Below, one piece after another: positions 36,690-48,440 of a DNA stretch of 64,000 bases. The translations under genes were made by a program, and so were the position numbers. The DNA is taken from the NCBI GenBank assembly GCA_009760855.2, contig WPIO01000139.1, positions 62,001-126,000 of the forward strand, written 5' to 3'. Within the stretch, counting starts at the first letter, position 1. Each line of letters opens with the position of its first letter. The notes under the pieces are model-generated. The model saw nothing but the letters and a program-made list of their open reading frames with translations. It searched no databases and had not been told where the DNA came from. This stretch comes from Cristatella mucedo. Taxonomy: Eukaryota; Bryozoa; Phylactolaemata; Cristatellidae.

Positions 36690-37794
36690 CTAATTACTGC
36701 AACGTTTCTTCATTTCACTAAGTAACTTTTTAACTTCTCTATCAAATCTCATCTGGAGATTTTCCCTGTGCATAAAGTACAGAAAGTAACATTTCAGACT
36801 CAGCCTTATAATTACATGTCTTTATACCACCAAATTTACTTGCTTCTACTTGCTTTATTGCATTTTTTACGTCAGGTGAATAATCTATACCTCCGCTCTT
36901 AACTAGGTTCTTCCTTTTTTATGTAATCCAATCAATTTCTATTCACTTTTCTGTACTTTTCCTGATAAATCAATATCAATTCCTAAATTAATTGCTTCTA
37001 CCATTTCATTCAAATCTTCAATTGTATTTCTTATTCTTTCACTTTGAAGTGTTGTAACTTACATTCGTTGTTCATGTGTTTTTATGGGTGGAGGTTTGGC
37101 AGTAAACATAGCAGTATCCAGTAACTTTTTTATTAGACCAGCAACAGAAACAGTAATTGAAATAGCAGTACCATCAGCACCTACAGCTGCAGCATTTGCC
37201 ATAACAATAGCTGGGATAGCCGGAAGAAAGCCATCATTTCGTACTTCTAAGAAATTCATAGACCAAGATTTAGGATCTAATTGACTAGCGTACCGATTTA
37301 CTTCTTGACCAACACTTCACTTACATATTGTTTTGGATTCCACTGCCACGGATAAGTATCTTTTTCTGCTATAAATTATACATCATTAATCGTAAGACCT
37401 ACTTCTAAAGATTAAATCATCTTTTGTAATCCTTGTTTTTCTCTGTCATTGTTTTCCAGAATACTTGTCAGTATTTACCAGAAGAAATAGCATCTACTAT
37501 TTGTTTTATAAATAAAGATAGATCAACTATTCCTGTAAATCCACTAACAAATCCTCCTAATACATTTGCACCGGCACCAATTACATTTAAGACATTGTGA
37601 AACTTTAGGTACAGCTGATGCAATCTTTTCAGATGCAGCTAATGATAACCGTGGAGCAAGTTTAGAAGCAAGTTTTGTAACTACTTTTTCCGATACTTTA
37701 ACACCAGTTTTAACTCCCTCTATTATTTATTTACTTACTTTATTTCCTTCTTTTATATCTTCTTCAACTCCTTTATCTCTCTTTACTTTTTCAT
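36690..37794 (-). pseudogene. Unrecognised adintoviral protein, heavily interrupted
   Basis: From ATG 37,794 to TAG 36,690, about 365 codons in several frames. N-terminus: Lys/Glu/Val helix. Middle: a Gly/Ala-rich hydrophobic segment (possible membrane span) and a Trp-rich 'DTYPWQWNPKQY' motif. C-terminus: charged helix. Stops: TAA 37,737-37,739, 37,412-37,414, 37,376-37,378, 37,059-37,061; TGA 37,468-37,470; TAG 36,939-36,941. About five shifts. It resembles a membrane-associated virion protein by composition only. Confidence 0.45.
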
Positions 37795-37809
37795 AATATA
37801 TAATAAGTA

Positions 37810-38692
37810 ATGGAAAAAAGTTAAACAAGTGGTTGGTAATATTTAAACTAATCTTGATGCAAATAATAATAGAATACCTAATTTAGGATTTCCTCTTAAT
37901 ACTGGTGATGCTAAAAGACTCGATTATGCTCTTAGTTCAAGTGCTGGTAACAATATTATTAGTAATCCTTCAGGAAAAATTGCAAAAGTATCAAGTCTAA
38001 CTGATTTGCTACCAAAAAAGATGCAGTAATGAAATAACAATTGAATTGTAAGAATGTTGTTGGTATATCTGGTTATTCAGCATGGAACTGTAGACTCTGA
38101 TCTAAGACCTGATAAAGTAATAAACTATGGATTATTAAAAAGTATGACAGCATCATTTCAAGGTAAAGCAATGGCAGGTAATGATATGGGAAATAAGAAT
38201 CTCATTAATGTAAAAGTTTCTGATGTAGCAACAAAACAATATTGTGATACTAATAAACTAGTAACATTTATTTAATTAGGTTTGAATGGTACTTATCCAA
38301 GTATATTCTACCTTGATATGTTAGGTTTAAATATTACTACTAATGGAAGTACTGGTAATAAATTTCAACCTCAACAACTCACACCTGCTGATATACTTGT
38401 TGTTGCAGCTACTGGAAGAGTTTTCGCCTATACGACTAATCTTAAAACAATCTTTCCAGGAGTATTACCTAATTTTAGTATGGTATCTAATATTATGTAT
38501 GCAACTAATTAAAGTAATTCTTATGTAGAGTTAACAAGTGATCATACCTACGGTGTAAGTGGTACAGTAGTTTTAATAATTACCATTGATTGGACATGTA
38601 GATATGCTATCGATAAGTTTACAGTTGTTAGTGGAATTACTTTTATAGATTTTATTGTTAGCATTTATAGAAATGTTAGGAAAAAGAAGTAA
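37810..38692 (+). pseudogene. Fibre-like protein B, broken
   Basis: It begins with 'NLDANNNRIPNLGFPL', the fibre repeat pattern seen in protein A, and a second copy near 38,190-38,250 'GNDMGNKNLINV'. The C-terminal domain is beta-rich. Interruptions: TAA 37,844-37,846, 38,035-38,037, 38,273-38,275, 38,510-38,512; shifts near 37,815, 38,005 and 38,090. The end at 38,690-38,692 overlaps the start of protein C. Probably a receptor-binding or decorating fibre. Confidence 0.55.
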
Positions 38693-39330
38693 AGGAAAAT
38701 CATCAAATAATTGTATTAGACAGACTGGTGATATACTAAGTGGAAATCTAAGCAAGAATGGAAATCTTATAAAAAATGTAGATGATCCTGTTGATGCTGG
38801 TGATGCAGTAAACAGAAAGTATATAGATACAAACTTTGTTACTGGGGTTTCTTGATCTACTACAAATGATGGAGATATCGATACGAATAATTTTAGAATA
38901 GTAGATCTTGCTAATCCTATACATCCTAGTGATGCTGCAACGAAGGATAATGCTGTTGCCAAGTTACCTATTACTGGTGGAACAATTAGAGGAAATCTAG
39001 TTGTAAATGTTGGTATTAAAATTAGAGTTCTGTATGCTGGTGGAAATCCAGACTTAGATTAAATTTTCCAAATAAAAAATATATAGATGACAACTTTCTT
39101 AATTTACAAGGTGGAACAGTTAATGGTAATTTAGATATGTAAAATAATTGTATTATAATTGTAAGTGATCCTGTTAATCCAACTGATGGTGTTAATCTTG
39201 GTTATTTAAATAAAATATCTTATGGAAATGTTGCAGAAGTTAAGTTTTATGCAAAGTATCTTTCAACAGATGGTGGAAAAACATACACATTTCCTAGAAT
39301 GGCACATGAAGTAACACAATTCTGCGGGAC
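38673..39330 (+). pseudogene. Fibre-like protein C, truncated at the right junction
   Basis: ATG 38,673 with TATAGA one base before. At least four fibre repeats: 'GDILSGNLSKNGNLIKNV', 'DIDTNNFRIVDLANPIH', 'GGTIRGNLVVNV' and 'GGTVNGNLDM', each followed by a DAVN/T-K-Y/L-type end. Interruptions: TGA 38,853-38,855, TAA 39,140-39,142, shift near 39,060. The frame then continues with no domain end as composition shifts to GC-rich host DNA near 39,320, so the gene seems cut by the junction. Confidence 0.65.
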
Positions 39331-40940
39331 AAAGAACATCCGATGAAATGAATTGTTCATTCAACTTCCCCAACCCAGAGCCCCGGTGACATCTCGTCAT
39401 TGCACATCCGGCAGCGCCCTAGGTCAGGCCCTGGCCTAGCCGGTGACCCTTATTACAGCCGTTCCATCCCAGCCGACCGACCCTAGCCTGGGCACAGTTC
39501 AGCGTCTGTCTCAGTTGGTGCGGTTACAGTGTGCCCTGGCCTGGTGAAGAATGATGAAGGCCGGCCAGGTCCCTAGGTCGGAGTTTTCCGGTGTAGCACT
39601 ATGAGGTGACGATGATGCAACTGTTTGAGGGGCCGAAGGAGCTGAAACACTGACAGCAGGCCGTTCCGTCTGGGTAGTAGTTCTCACATTTGTGTGGGCG
39701 TCTAAAGACTGGTTTGGACGACGAGTCTTGCTTCATACTAGCTCAAGGCGTCTGCCGATATGTTACCAATACCTTGGGGTGGTTCAGACTTGGCGAAGAC
39801 TTACAAGCCAAACGCAGTTCTACTTTTCAGCCAATACTAACCAAGTGACTAATAGGCGACGTTCAAGCCACGCCTAATGCATTTTTAAGCAAGGATTGGT
39901 GGACGACCTGACCAGGCCAGTCCTCTGTGCCTTCCTGGCAAATCCCTGTTTATGGAAGAAAGTAAGTTCGGAGTTTAAGAGTTAGATTTTCAGGTATCTA
40001 GTAATACAGGCTATGGCGGACAGCTTTCATTCTACCAATAATTGCATTAGTTACACCTGGCCGTAGATGAATGCTGCAGCTATCCCTTGAAACTTCAGTG
40101 GGCGGAGCGAGTAGGAAGCTAGGCTTGGTGCAAGACTGCCGCCTAAACCGGAAGAAAAAATTAAAGCTCGAGTAAGTACGAAACAGGTTGGAAGCAAGAC
40201 TCGTCGTCTAAACCAGGCTTTAGAAGAGTCATTCATGGGGACACTGTGACGTGCTACTACGACTTTTTTTAGCCTAGTGTCTCTTATTGTATTCCTGTCA
40301 AGCATTCTCAAAAGGATTGTCGCTTGGCAGCTTTTTGAAAACATCCGAGTTAATATTCAAATAAACTAATGTCGGCATAAAAGTTGAACTACTTCATTCA
40401 AACTGCTAGCTTTGGTTTGACCGCAGACATCCTAAGCAACATTAGAGACGGTAAAGCTATTTCTCCTGGCTTGCTCAATATATCAGCTACTTTAGACACT
40501 ATTGATAGCGATATCCTACTTGAATGATTGAGAAAAATGTCGTCTGCCGGCGAAAAAGTGGGGGAGTCAAATCGTAATTTACCCATCGTCTCCAATATAT
40601 GTCTTGTTGCAGACGCCTCTCATCAAGTGGATCGGTCATCTGAGTATTTTTTTCAAGGTATTGCTTTGATCAGTTGCCTCTGTCTATTCCTGCCGAGCTG
40701 CAACAAAATTAAATATGACTCACGGAAAAAACTCTCACTTATATTTTACGTCCAGCTGATTTATCTTTTAAGCCTTCGGAATCCGCTTGAGTGATTTACA
40801 AACATAATGTTTGCCTTCAAGATATTTAAATATGGGCATCGGCCAATTTCATTGAGACAAAAATGAAGCAATACGAATATATTCTCTTAGGAAGCAACTA
40901 GTGAGCTGATTGTCTAGGAGTTTTAATTTTGTAAATGGTT
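39330..40940. other. GC-richer flank with inverted repeat, no gene
   Basis: Base composition rises sharply after the viral element. Short open frames only. A 34-base inverted repeat is listed separately. A pseudo-coding minus stretch at 40,051-40,344 has no recognisable domain. Confidence 0.4.
39701..40224. repeat. 34-base inverted repeat enclosing 456 bases
   Basis: The arm at 39,701-39,734 is the reverse complement of 40,191-40,224 with two mismatches. Such a pair may be the ends of a small non-autonomous DNA transposon, but no target-site duplication was evident. Confidence 0.6.
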
Positions 40941-41540
40941 ATTCTTAAGTAACACAGTTAGGGTGGGAATAATTAACAGGTCAACGAGACGGTTGAAAAT
41001 CTCGTTTAATGCTACATGCATTGATGACTTCCCCTCACGAATGGCAGAACATTTTCTTAAATTTAATTACGATAAAATCCAATTAACTACTTTTGGGCAA
41101 ACCAGGTGTGATGCAGAAGTTGGAAAGGCTATTGCACAAAATTGGCTTGGCTAGCTGGTCTCCTGCTGAATCTGCAGGGAATCTAGGTTTTATGTTCCAA
41201 AGTGACGTTTCGTTAGACATCAGCTTCACAATCGAGTCTGAATCATTGCAGGTACACATCATTTCTAAAAATTGGGCTCGTTTAGTTAGGGGTACCACAT
41301 CTAAGTTAATCGTTGGAATTGTGACTTCCCATCTTGACTTCTGGAACTCTGAGTTTGCTGGTCTACCGGCCTGTGCAATTAAGTTTTAGCGGTGATACAC
41401 AACTCTGCAGCTAGGCTTGTATGTCATGAGCACGGCAGTTGCAGTATCATACGAATTCCAGCCCATCTGCACTGGCTACCAGTCAAGCAAATCATCGAAT
41501 TCAAGGTTTTTCACTTACTTTCAGGTCAACCATGACGTCG
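40940..41540 (+). mobile_element. LINE ORF2 fragment, plus strand
   Basis: A broken frame ends in 'TSHLDFWNSEFAGLP', the C-terminal ORF2 motif that is SRLDYCNSLLAGLP in other copies. Upstream 41,160-41,290 resembles the segment just after the reverse transcriptase palm. Frame breaks throughout. Confidence 0.6.
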
Positions 41541-42169
41541 GAATCGTCCTTGTGAGAGCAAGGGTGGCTTCATTTGTAGCTCTATTTAAAAGCTTAACAG
41601 TGGCACGAGAAGAAGAACAGACAGACGCTGCTCCTGCTCAGGCGAGCTCAGCAGCAGCGGCAAAAGCCGACGGCGTGCGGCCGAGTGTAGTCGTACACGG
41701 CAACTTGAGACAGCTGCCGGCTACGGCAGAGACCGATGAAGAAAGCCTCAGCCGCTTGCTCAGCTAGGACCAGCCCACATGCAAAAATTGCTGAGCAACA
41801 TTTAGCAAAAATTCAAGCCTCCTACTTCATATCAGAAATATGAGTTGCAAAATAAAGTTGACCTAAAGGCAAGGGGCACGCCGGCTTATTCAGGCTTGTC
41901 ACTTTGGCTGCGATCACCTCAAGTGAGAGCAATAATTTTTATTCTCGACGATCGAGCGTAGTCAAACCTTAGTCAAGCCCGAGGAGTTTGTTTAGTTTAT
42001 TTTGTCATGAGTATAGATTCTCAATTAATTGCTAAATAAATATGTTTTCAAATATTTGAATTGAGATAAATTAGTAATATCCGATATTTGCAAAGAGCTT
42101 GTAGGTGATAGATACAGAAGCTGACAGTTGCACTGCTTATATATTTTTGCTGCAATTATCTACTAGCCG

Positions 42170-42530
42170 TTGCTCTTTAGTAGCTGTACATCTGATACCA
42201 CCCCGCCAGGGTATTCATTCTTTCAATCCCGCGATCTTGAAAGGTTAGTGGCTGGGTCGCCATTATTATTCGTTAATCGGTTGACTCCAAGACACGCATT
42301 GTTTCGCACGGGCAAAAGTTATAATCAGTGCAATAATGTCCTCATCAAACACCGTGCCTCTCACTGTTGTAATACACCGACCACCTGGTTGTCGAACATT
42401 TTTTATGGATGATTTTTAAGAGTTCCTAACTAAAGTATTTGTGAGTGGCTGGCCAGTTCTGATTGCAGGAGATTTCAACAATCACTTCAACAACCATTTG
42501 CCATTTTGGAGATATCCAACTACACATAAT
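42170..42530 (+). mobile_element. LINE endonuclease fragment, plus strand
   Basis: A frame near 42,450-42,500 reads 'LIAGDFNNHFNNH', the conserved GDFN.H motif of the AP-endonuclease domain of non-LTR retrotransposons. The rest is degraded. Confidence 0.55.
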
Positions 42531-42559
42531 AATAATATATAATAACATAGATTCTTTAT

Positions 42560-43400
42560 TATTATTATTTACTATTCACATATTTGTTATTAAAAAAATA
42601 ATAAATCTAAAATATCTACATATAAATAAGTAAAATAAAAAAGTATTAAATAAGCGTAACCCGGAAGCCTGATGGGACAACTGGGTCTAAAAAAACTGCT
42701 ATCGCTATTCGCAGAGCTTATGCAGTTGCCCATCGAAGGCCACGTGCCCCAAAAGGTTACGACACCTTTAGATCTAAAGGCGTCACGCCCTCTGGCGGCA
42801 TCACTTCTTCAGACGCCGCCTGAAGCAGCACTTTCAGGACAAATGCGAATACGGAAGGACTCTGTGGTTCGTCTCTTGGAAAGCTGCATTTCATTTTGCG
42901 AGAGCCCTATGGGCTCAATACCTCGAGCTTCGGGCGCGAAAATCTCGGAGAGTCATCTGTATAAGAAAAGGAACAGCCAGCTTCGTTTTTGAGAAATCCA
43001 AAGTTCCTCGCCTCGCTGCACCTCACAGGCCACTGCGAGCCGGCGTAAAACAAAAAAGACAGGTAGCCCCCTACGGAAAACTATCCTGAATGTGAGCGCC
43101 ACCGAATACGTGCCCCACTGGCATTCCGTCAAGCCCTGACGAGACAAATTACGGATGGTCTAATACAAGCGCCTTGGCTGCTTCTCGCCGACTGGGCACC
43201 GTTTGGAAAGCGGTCTCTGCAGCGCCGGCTAAGCGTCGCAGCTTCTCACGTCGACGACAATCGCTTCGCTGTTGGAAGATGGAGTCAAACATGCAGACCT
43301 GCATCTGAGGTATGGCAATTAGTGCCTTTGTGCACGATCTGTAACCTGCGTCATGCCTGTACCTGCGTGCATAAAAGCAGCTTATACTACTCGCCATGCC
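42560..43400. other. Unassigned region with open frames
   Basis: A 106-codon plus frame (42,672-42,992) and antisense frames have no recognisable domain or splice signals. It may be chance or an unknown repeat. Confidence 0.35.
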
Positions 43401-43411
43401 TCGATACGCTA

Positions 43412-43415
<4 letters not shown>

Positions 43416-43468
<53 letters not shown>
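43416..43468. repeat. (TA)n microsatellite
   Basis: About 26 uninterrupted TA units. Confidence 0.95.
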
Positions 43469-43470
<2 letters not shown>

Positions 43471-43624
43471 CTTTCCTTTCTTCCTCTTTATTTATTATTT
43501 CTCCCTCTTTACTTATCTTTAATTGTTCTCTGTCTTCCTCTTTTTGTCTTCTTCTCTTTCTCCTTGTTCTTTTTCTTTCTTTTTCACTTTTTGAAACCTA
43601 ATCGTTCATTCCTACCACTTTACC

Positions 43625-43638
43625 TCACACACACACAC

Positions 43639-43670
<32 letters not shown>
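43625..43670. repeat. (CA)n microsatellite
   Basis: About 23 CA units with one G interruption. Confidence 0.95.
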
Positions 43671-45050
43671 TCTTAATGTATACTGTATGCATGCTAGGTA
43701 AGCAAAATATGTCAATATCGTAAGCACATTACAGCGTTAGAAAGCATAGTCAAGCATAAGATGATTCGTAACGACTCGGCTAGTGCTAGGGGAAACATTC
43801 GCATATTAGCGTCTCTTTAAATGTCGCTAAGTCACGGGATGTAACGTTTTCACATTAGAGCGCGGAAATGGCTGCCGGTAATATGGAGATATCCGCTATC
43901 CTAGCCTTGACTGGTAATGCCGTTTACACGAGGAACAAGGAACTCCGGTTCTGGATCTGGCTTCTGCTGAGACTGAAAATGATGCTTTTTTCTTCGAACT
44001 GCTGCTGTATCATGTGCTGAAGTGATAAACTGGCCTTTCGTTAGAGTCAAGTGGGTAGACACATCTAGAATCGTGCTGCTGACAGTTCCAGATTTGTGTT
44101 CCCAATGACTGACCATGTTTCCTCAGCGGTTACTACGCGCCATATCTAATTGCTTAATGATAACTCGTAAAATGATTGTCCTACTCAAGTTTGTTCCGAT
44201 TCAACGATTTCTCTAGGAATTTTCGTTTGCTCTTGAAGTTCGTTCTTTTTTCTTCTGTCGTAGTAAAAAGGGTGAAAGTGAAGCAACTTGTGTATATGAG
44301 GGACTGAATTGTGTTTCTTATCAGCAAGGCATGTGCATCTGAAGTTTTAGATTTGCGGCATCTCCCAAATTTTCGTCGCGTGCCTCAAATCTAAGAGAAT
44401 AGTGGGCTCCAGCAGCACAAATAGGACTACCAAGTGTTCTTTTCATTTCAGTGTCAATAACAGTAAATGCGTGCTTTGTTTTTACCTGAGAAAACTATCA
44501 AGCGTCAGCGGCTAACATCCAAGATGTACAAAAGTAGCACGAAGCTTGAGTCGCCCCTTTCCATTACGACGTGAATGAGTTCTGCTATTGATAGCATTTC
44601 TGGCAATGGGAAATACGTGACTCACGTGGAGCCAGCGATGCTCGCTCGTACGTGTGGCAATAGTTCTAACGGCTATGCATGCAGCCAGCAAATGGTCGTG
44701 CAGCCCGGTTCGACTTTCTTTTAAGGTGCAGTACGCATCTTAGGCTTTGAGTTTTGCTATATAAATAGACTTGGCACGAGCTTCCTATATTTTCAATTTT
44801 GAAACACTTTTAAACGACTGCCAAATGTGCACAGTGTCTTTAAATTAAGTGCTCAGATTTAGATTTAATCTGTGTAATTCCACTGAAACTGCTCCTCCTC
44901 ACGAGCCTAATGACAACCTCACTACAAATGACTTCATAATTGACTCTTTGGTAGTATTTGATTTATTCGACCAAGCAGTATTGATGTGTACTTGACACGA
45001 GCACCTTGACCGTGCATATAGGATACCACAGCTCTAGAGGAACAAGGAAA
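43670..45050. other. No gene recognised
   Basis: Mixed composition; short frames only. A 71-codon minus frame (43,901-44,116) has no recognisable domain. Confidence 0.35.
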
Positions 45051-45163
45051 GAGAGGCAGAGAGAGAATGGAAGAGAGAAAGGGAGAGAAAGAGAACAATT
45101 GAGAGATTGAGAGAGAGAAAGAGAGAGAAAGGGAGGGAGAGGGGCAGGAGAGAATATATACAA
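45050..45163. repeat. GA-rich tract
   Basis: Purine-only GAGA/GAAA low-complexity sequence directly before the CA repeat. Confidence 0.85.
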
Positions 45164-45178
45164 ATATGTGTACGCAAA

Positions 45179-45471
<293 letters not shown>

Positions 45472-45766
45472 ATGTATGCATGTATTTTCGGTAATCATTT
45501 TCACAGTGAGTGTGATAGAAGAGCTGTGATAACCACTTAACAGATTTGCTGAGTGGCATTGTAAGCGAAGAAAGACAGGCTTGGGGACGGGCATACTTGT
45601 GTGATTAAATTGAAATCGCACAACGGACCGATAAAAAGGTGAACCGTTTGGATGACAATGTCGAACTGCCGCCGTTTTGTCCGTGGGCTGATAAACTTGG
45701 CCGTAATCGGCGATTGCTCGTAAAAGAGGCTGGGTATGGGCTAGCCTTGCGATTCTCGACCTGGCC

Positions 45767-45769
<3 letters not shown>

Positions 45770-45829
<60 letters not shown>
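45770..45829. repeat. (TC)n microsatellite
   Basis: About 30 TC units. Confidence 0.95.
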
Positions 45830-45831
<2 letters not shown>

Positions 45832-47940
45832 CATTCGCTCTGAAAGCTGTGCATTTAGTAGACTTAGTAGCACCAGTACGCTTATATTTATGCTCCTAAC
45901 ATGACATTGGTAAGCGTGTGCAAGGGAATCAATTCCAATTGCAACAATAACTTAGTGCCTGTGTAGCCCGCAAATGTAATGGTATAAAAACGCCGGTGGT
46001 ATATCTTTCTTTCGCAACGACATCTACTCTCCAACTGCCGACTATGGCACATCTTTTTCAGCGGTCCTGAACTGCTACTTCTATGCTACTCACTTCCTCA
46101 ACTGCTCTCCTAACTCTGCTATGCTTCCCACTTTCTCTTTGTTGCGTGAGACGAAGTCTGTTGGCTACCGAATGCGTACCGAAAGCCGCTTAGGCTGTGA
46201 GTGCGCTACACAAAACTCTCCTGCGTGACACACACATGGTCTTTATGACTTTGTGGAGTTACTGACGGACATACATAAAATAACATATGTATTAAGCACG
46301 GCACGAAGCCTAAAGTGCCTGCAGCCGAAAAGTTGTTAGAACTATATACGTATATACGTAGATCTAGTTGCGTTTGACAAACGAGAAAGGGTTGACTGGG
46401 TCCAATTCATACAGGCTTTTTGTGAGCTTGTGGGTGCTTGTGCTCATTCACAAGCTTCAAATTGGAAATGGTGCTCTTTTGACAGCGTAAAATATATCAT
46501 GTAACAATTTTAATGTATCCGTTATATTGTAGGTGTCTTAAGAAACTGGGTGCTAAGCCTAAAATGGGACACATTGAGTATCGCCTCCAGAAACCATGCA
46601 CCACCAATGCTTCTTTTCCGTTGCCGAATTATCTTACTAAAATTAAATTTCTTGCGAACGTCATGTACAGAACCTAAAGAGCTAAGATCTGCTTGAAGCG
46701 CACACTTGTTGTCTGAACGTGGCGTATAGGAAATTAGCTTCTAGTGGACAGTTTGAAGATTAGTGCTCGAAGCACTTGCTAAATCCTTCGGCATGTTCAA
46801 TGTCGCTCCCAGGCTGGGCCCACCATGGGGCTGCAACATTTGCTTCTCAGACTGTTAGTAACCTCACTATGAGGTACGATCGTGAGCGTGTTACGTTTAC
46901 ACTATCATCGTTTAAATCATTCCTTGCGATTGCTGTATCTAGGGCCCATAAGTTTGATGCTTAGCATTGGCGTGGGAAACCCATGCAAATTAAGTGTAGA
47001 GCTGGATACCTAATTGCAGTGGTATCCTCAGCACGGTGTCAAACCTGGCTTGTGTGGTCTTCCTCAAGCTCTGTTCTTACTGTTCATTAAGCCAGCCATA
47101 AGCCCGGTGGCCAAACTTGACGCTTTCTTTGGAATTTTCACTCAACGAGCCAAAAACCCTAATAATATACGGCGTGATTATTTACGGCAATCTCGACCCG
47201 TTGGCTTTGTCTGACACCTGGCTGAAATTGACCACGGCTATCCAACCATAACTGATGCGAACCAGGCTGACGTCTTCTCCCACACTTCTAGCTTAATCGA
47301 GAACTGGTTGAGAAGTCGACGTTTATACACGTTCCTCCGTTAAATTCACGCTGCTTACAGTACACTTTAACATGTTTTTTCTAAAATTTGTGTTGTATAA
47401 CTGGAGGAATGTAACAGCTGTTCGATTGTCCACACAAGTCTTGAGAGGGTGTGCATGCAGAAACTGGTGCAGCAGTTCATTTAGATATGAACGAGCCAAG
47501 CCATGGCTGGCCTTGGGGTGTATGCCAGCATAAAAAATTAGCTCTGTATCTGTTAATAAACAGCTGCATCGAAGCTCTGTCAGCAAAGGTGACACACAGT
47601 TAAACTACTGGGATTTTTAAGCGAGCGTGGAATCCGCATTCATCACAAGCTGCAGTGGCCTAGTGGCTTTTATCCGTAGACCAGCTGAAAAAGAATTACA
47701 AAAATATAGCCATGACATAACTAAGTCTTACATAAGAAGATGGCTGGCTGTGGAAACTGTCTTCTTAAGGAAGCTTTCAAAATTTGGGCAGCTGGTGAAG
47801 GTTGCACACCAGCATCACCTAATTAAAGAGCAAAACATTCTAGTCCAGCCACATGCAAAGGATGTCCTATTAGTAGCAGTTAATTTTCATGGTTATTATT
47901 TATTTTATTTATTATTTTAAGAGATTTGCTAATATAAAAG
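45830..47940. other. No gene supported
   Basis: Short frames only. A possible TATA-like TATAAAAA near 45,984 has no supported gene behind it. Confidence 0.35.
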
Positions 47941-47949
47941 ACGGATACC

Positions 47950-48440
47950 TGCAAAGCAAGCATTTAGCTTATCCGTCGCTGCAGTAGACTTCGACGGCTT
48001 AGATGAAAAATGCAGTTTAGTAAATTCAGTGTAAAAGTGATATATTCCTTCGGGCTGAATCACTTTTGACAGAGGTTGAGTATAAATAGAGCAGCATACT
48101 ACAGAGGACGGATCCTTGAGGGGCTCAACAGGTGACTTGTCAGGTGGATGAGACCTGACCGCATGGATTGAACACGGTTGGAAAAGCCCTATTTAAACAA
48201 TGCCAGTGCATCATCTGCTAGACTAACCGTTGCTTGCAATCGTTCAAGTATGATATCGTGGTCTATGTTATCAATGGCAGCTGATACATCTAGCAGCACA
48301 ATGGCCGTGACATTTCTGTCATCATTGAAGCATGAGATGTCTTTGATTACTCGGAGGAGAGCAGTTTCAGTGGAGTGCTGCCGCTTGAACCCTATTTTAA
48401 TTGTTTCTGAAACTTTTTCCTTTCAATTCTTGCTAATAAC
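47950..48440 (-). mobile_element. LINE reverse transcriptase fragment, minus strand
   Basis: The complement of 48,178-48,483 contains 'HSTETALLRVI', then a 'LDVSAAIDNIDHDIILERLQ' palm stretch, the start of LINE reverse transcriptase. It degrades into stops to the left. Confidence 0.6.

Larger units (their letters stand above)
24692..39320. mobile_element. Endogenous adintovirus/Polinton-type element (right-truncated)
   Basis: A compact, AT-rich block with genes on both strands and short spacers. Hallmarks seen: integrase, double-jelly-roll capsid protein, penton-like protein, packaging ATPase, adenain-like protease and PLA2 protein. This set is known from adintoviruses, the virus-like branch of animal Polintons. 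No PolB and no terminal inverted repeats were found. The left edge is inferred from the end of LINE homology. The right edge is inferred from the end of the last fibre gene and a shift to GC-rich DNA. Numerous in-frame stops and homopolymer frameshifts affect almost every gene. Confidence 0.85.

Noticed and set aside
24758-39142. Flatworm mitochondrial-type code (TAA=Tyr, TGA=Trp) for the element
   Set aside because: That code keeps TAG as stop, but in-frame TAG also occurs here (24,866, 25,507, 30,569, 36,149, 36,939). Positions fit Gln better than Tyr.
24692-39320. Bacterial or phage contaminant
   Set aside because: The capsid, ATPase and integrase pattern is of animal Polinton/adintovirus type, and the left side is joined to LINE sequence.
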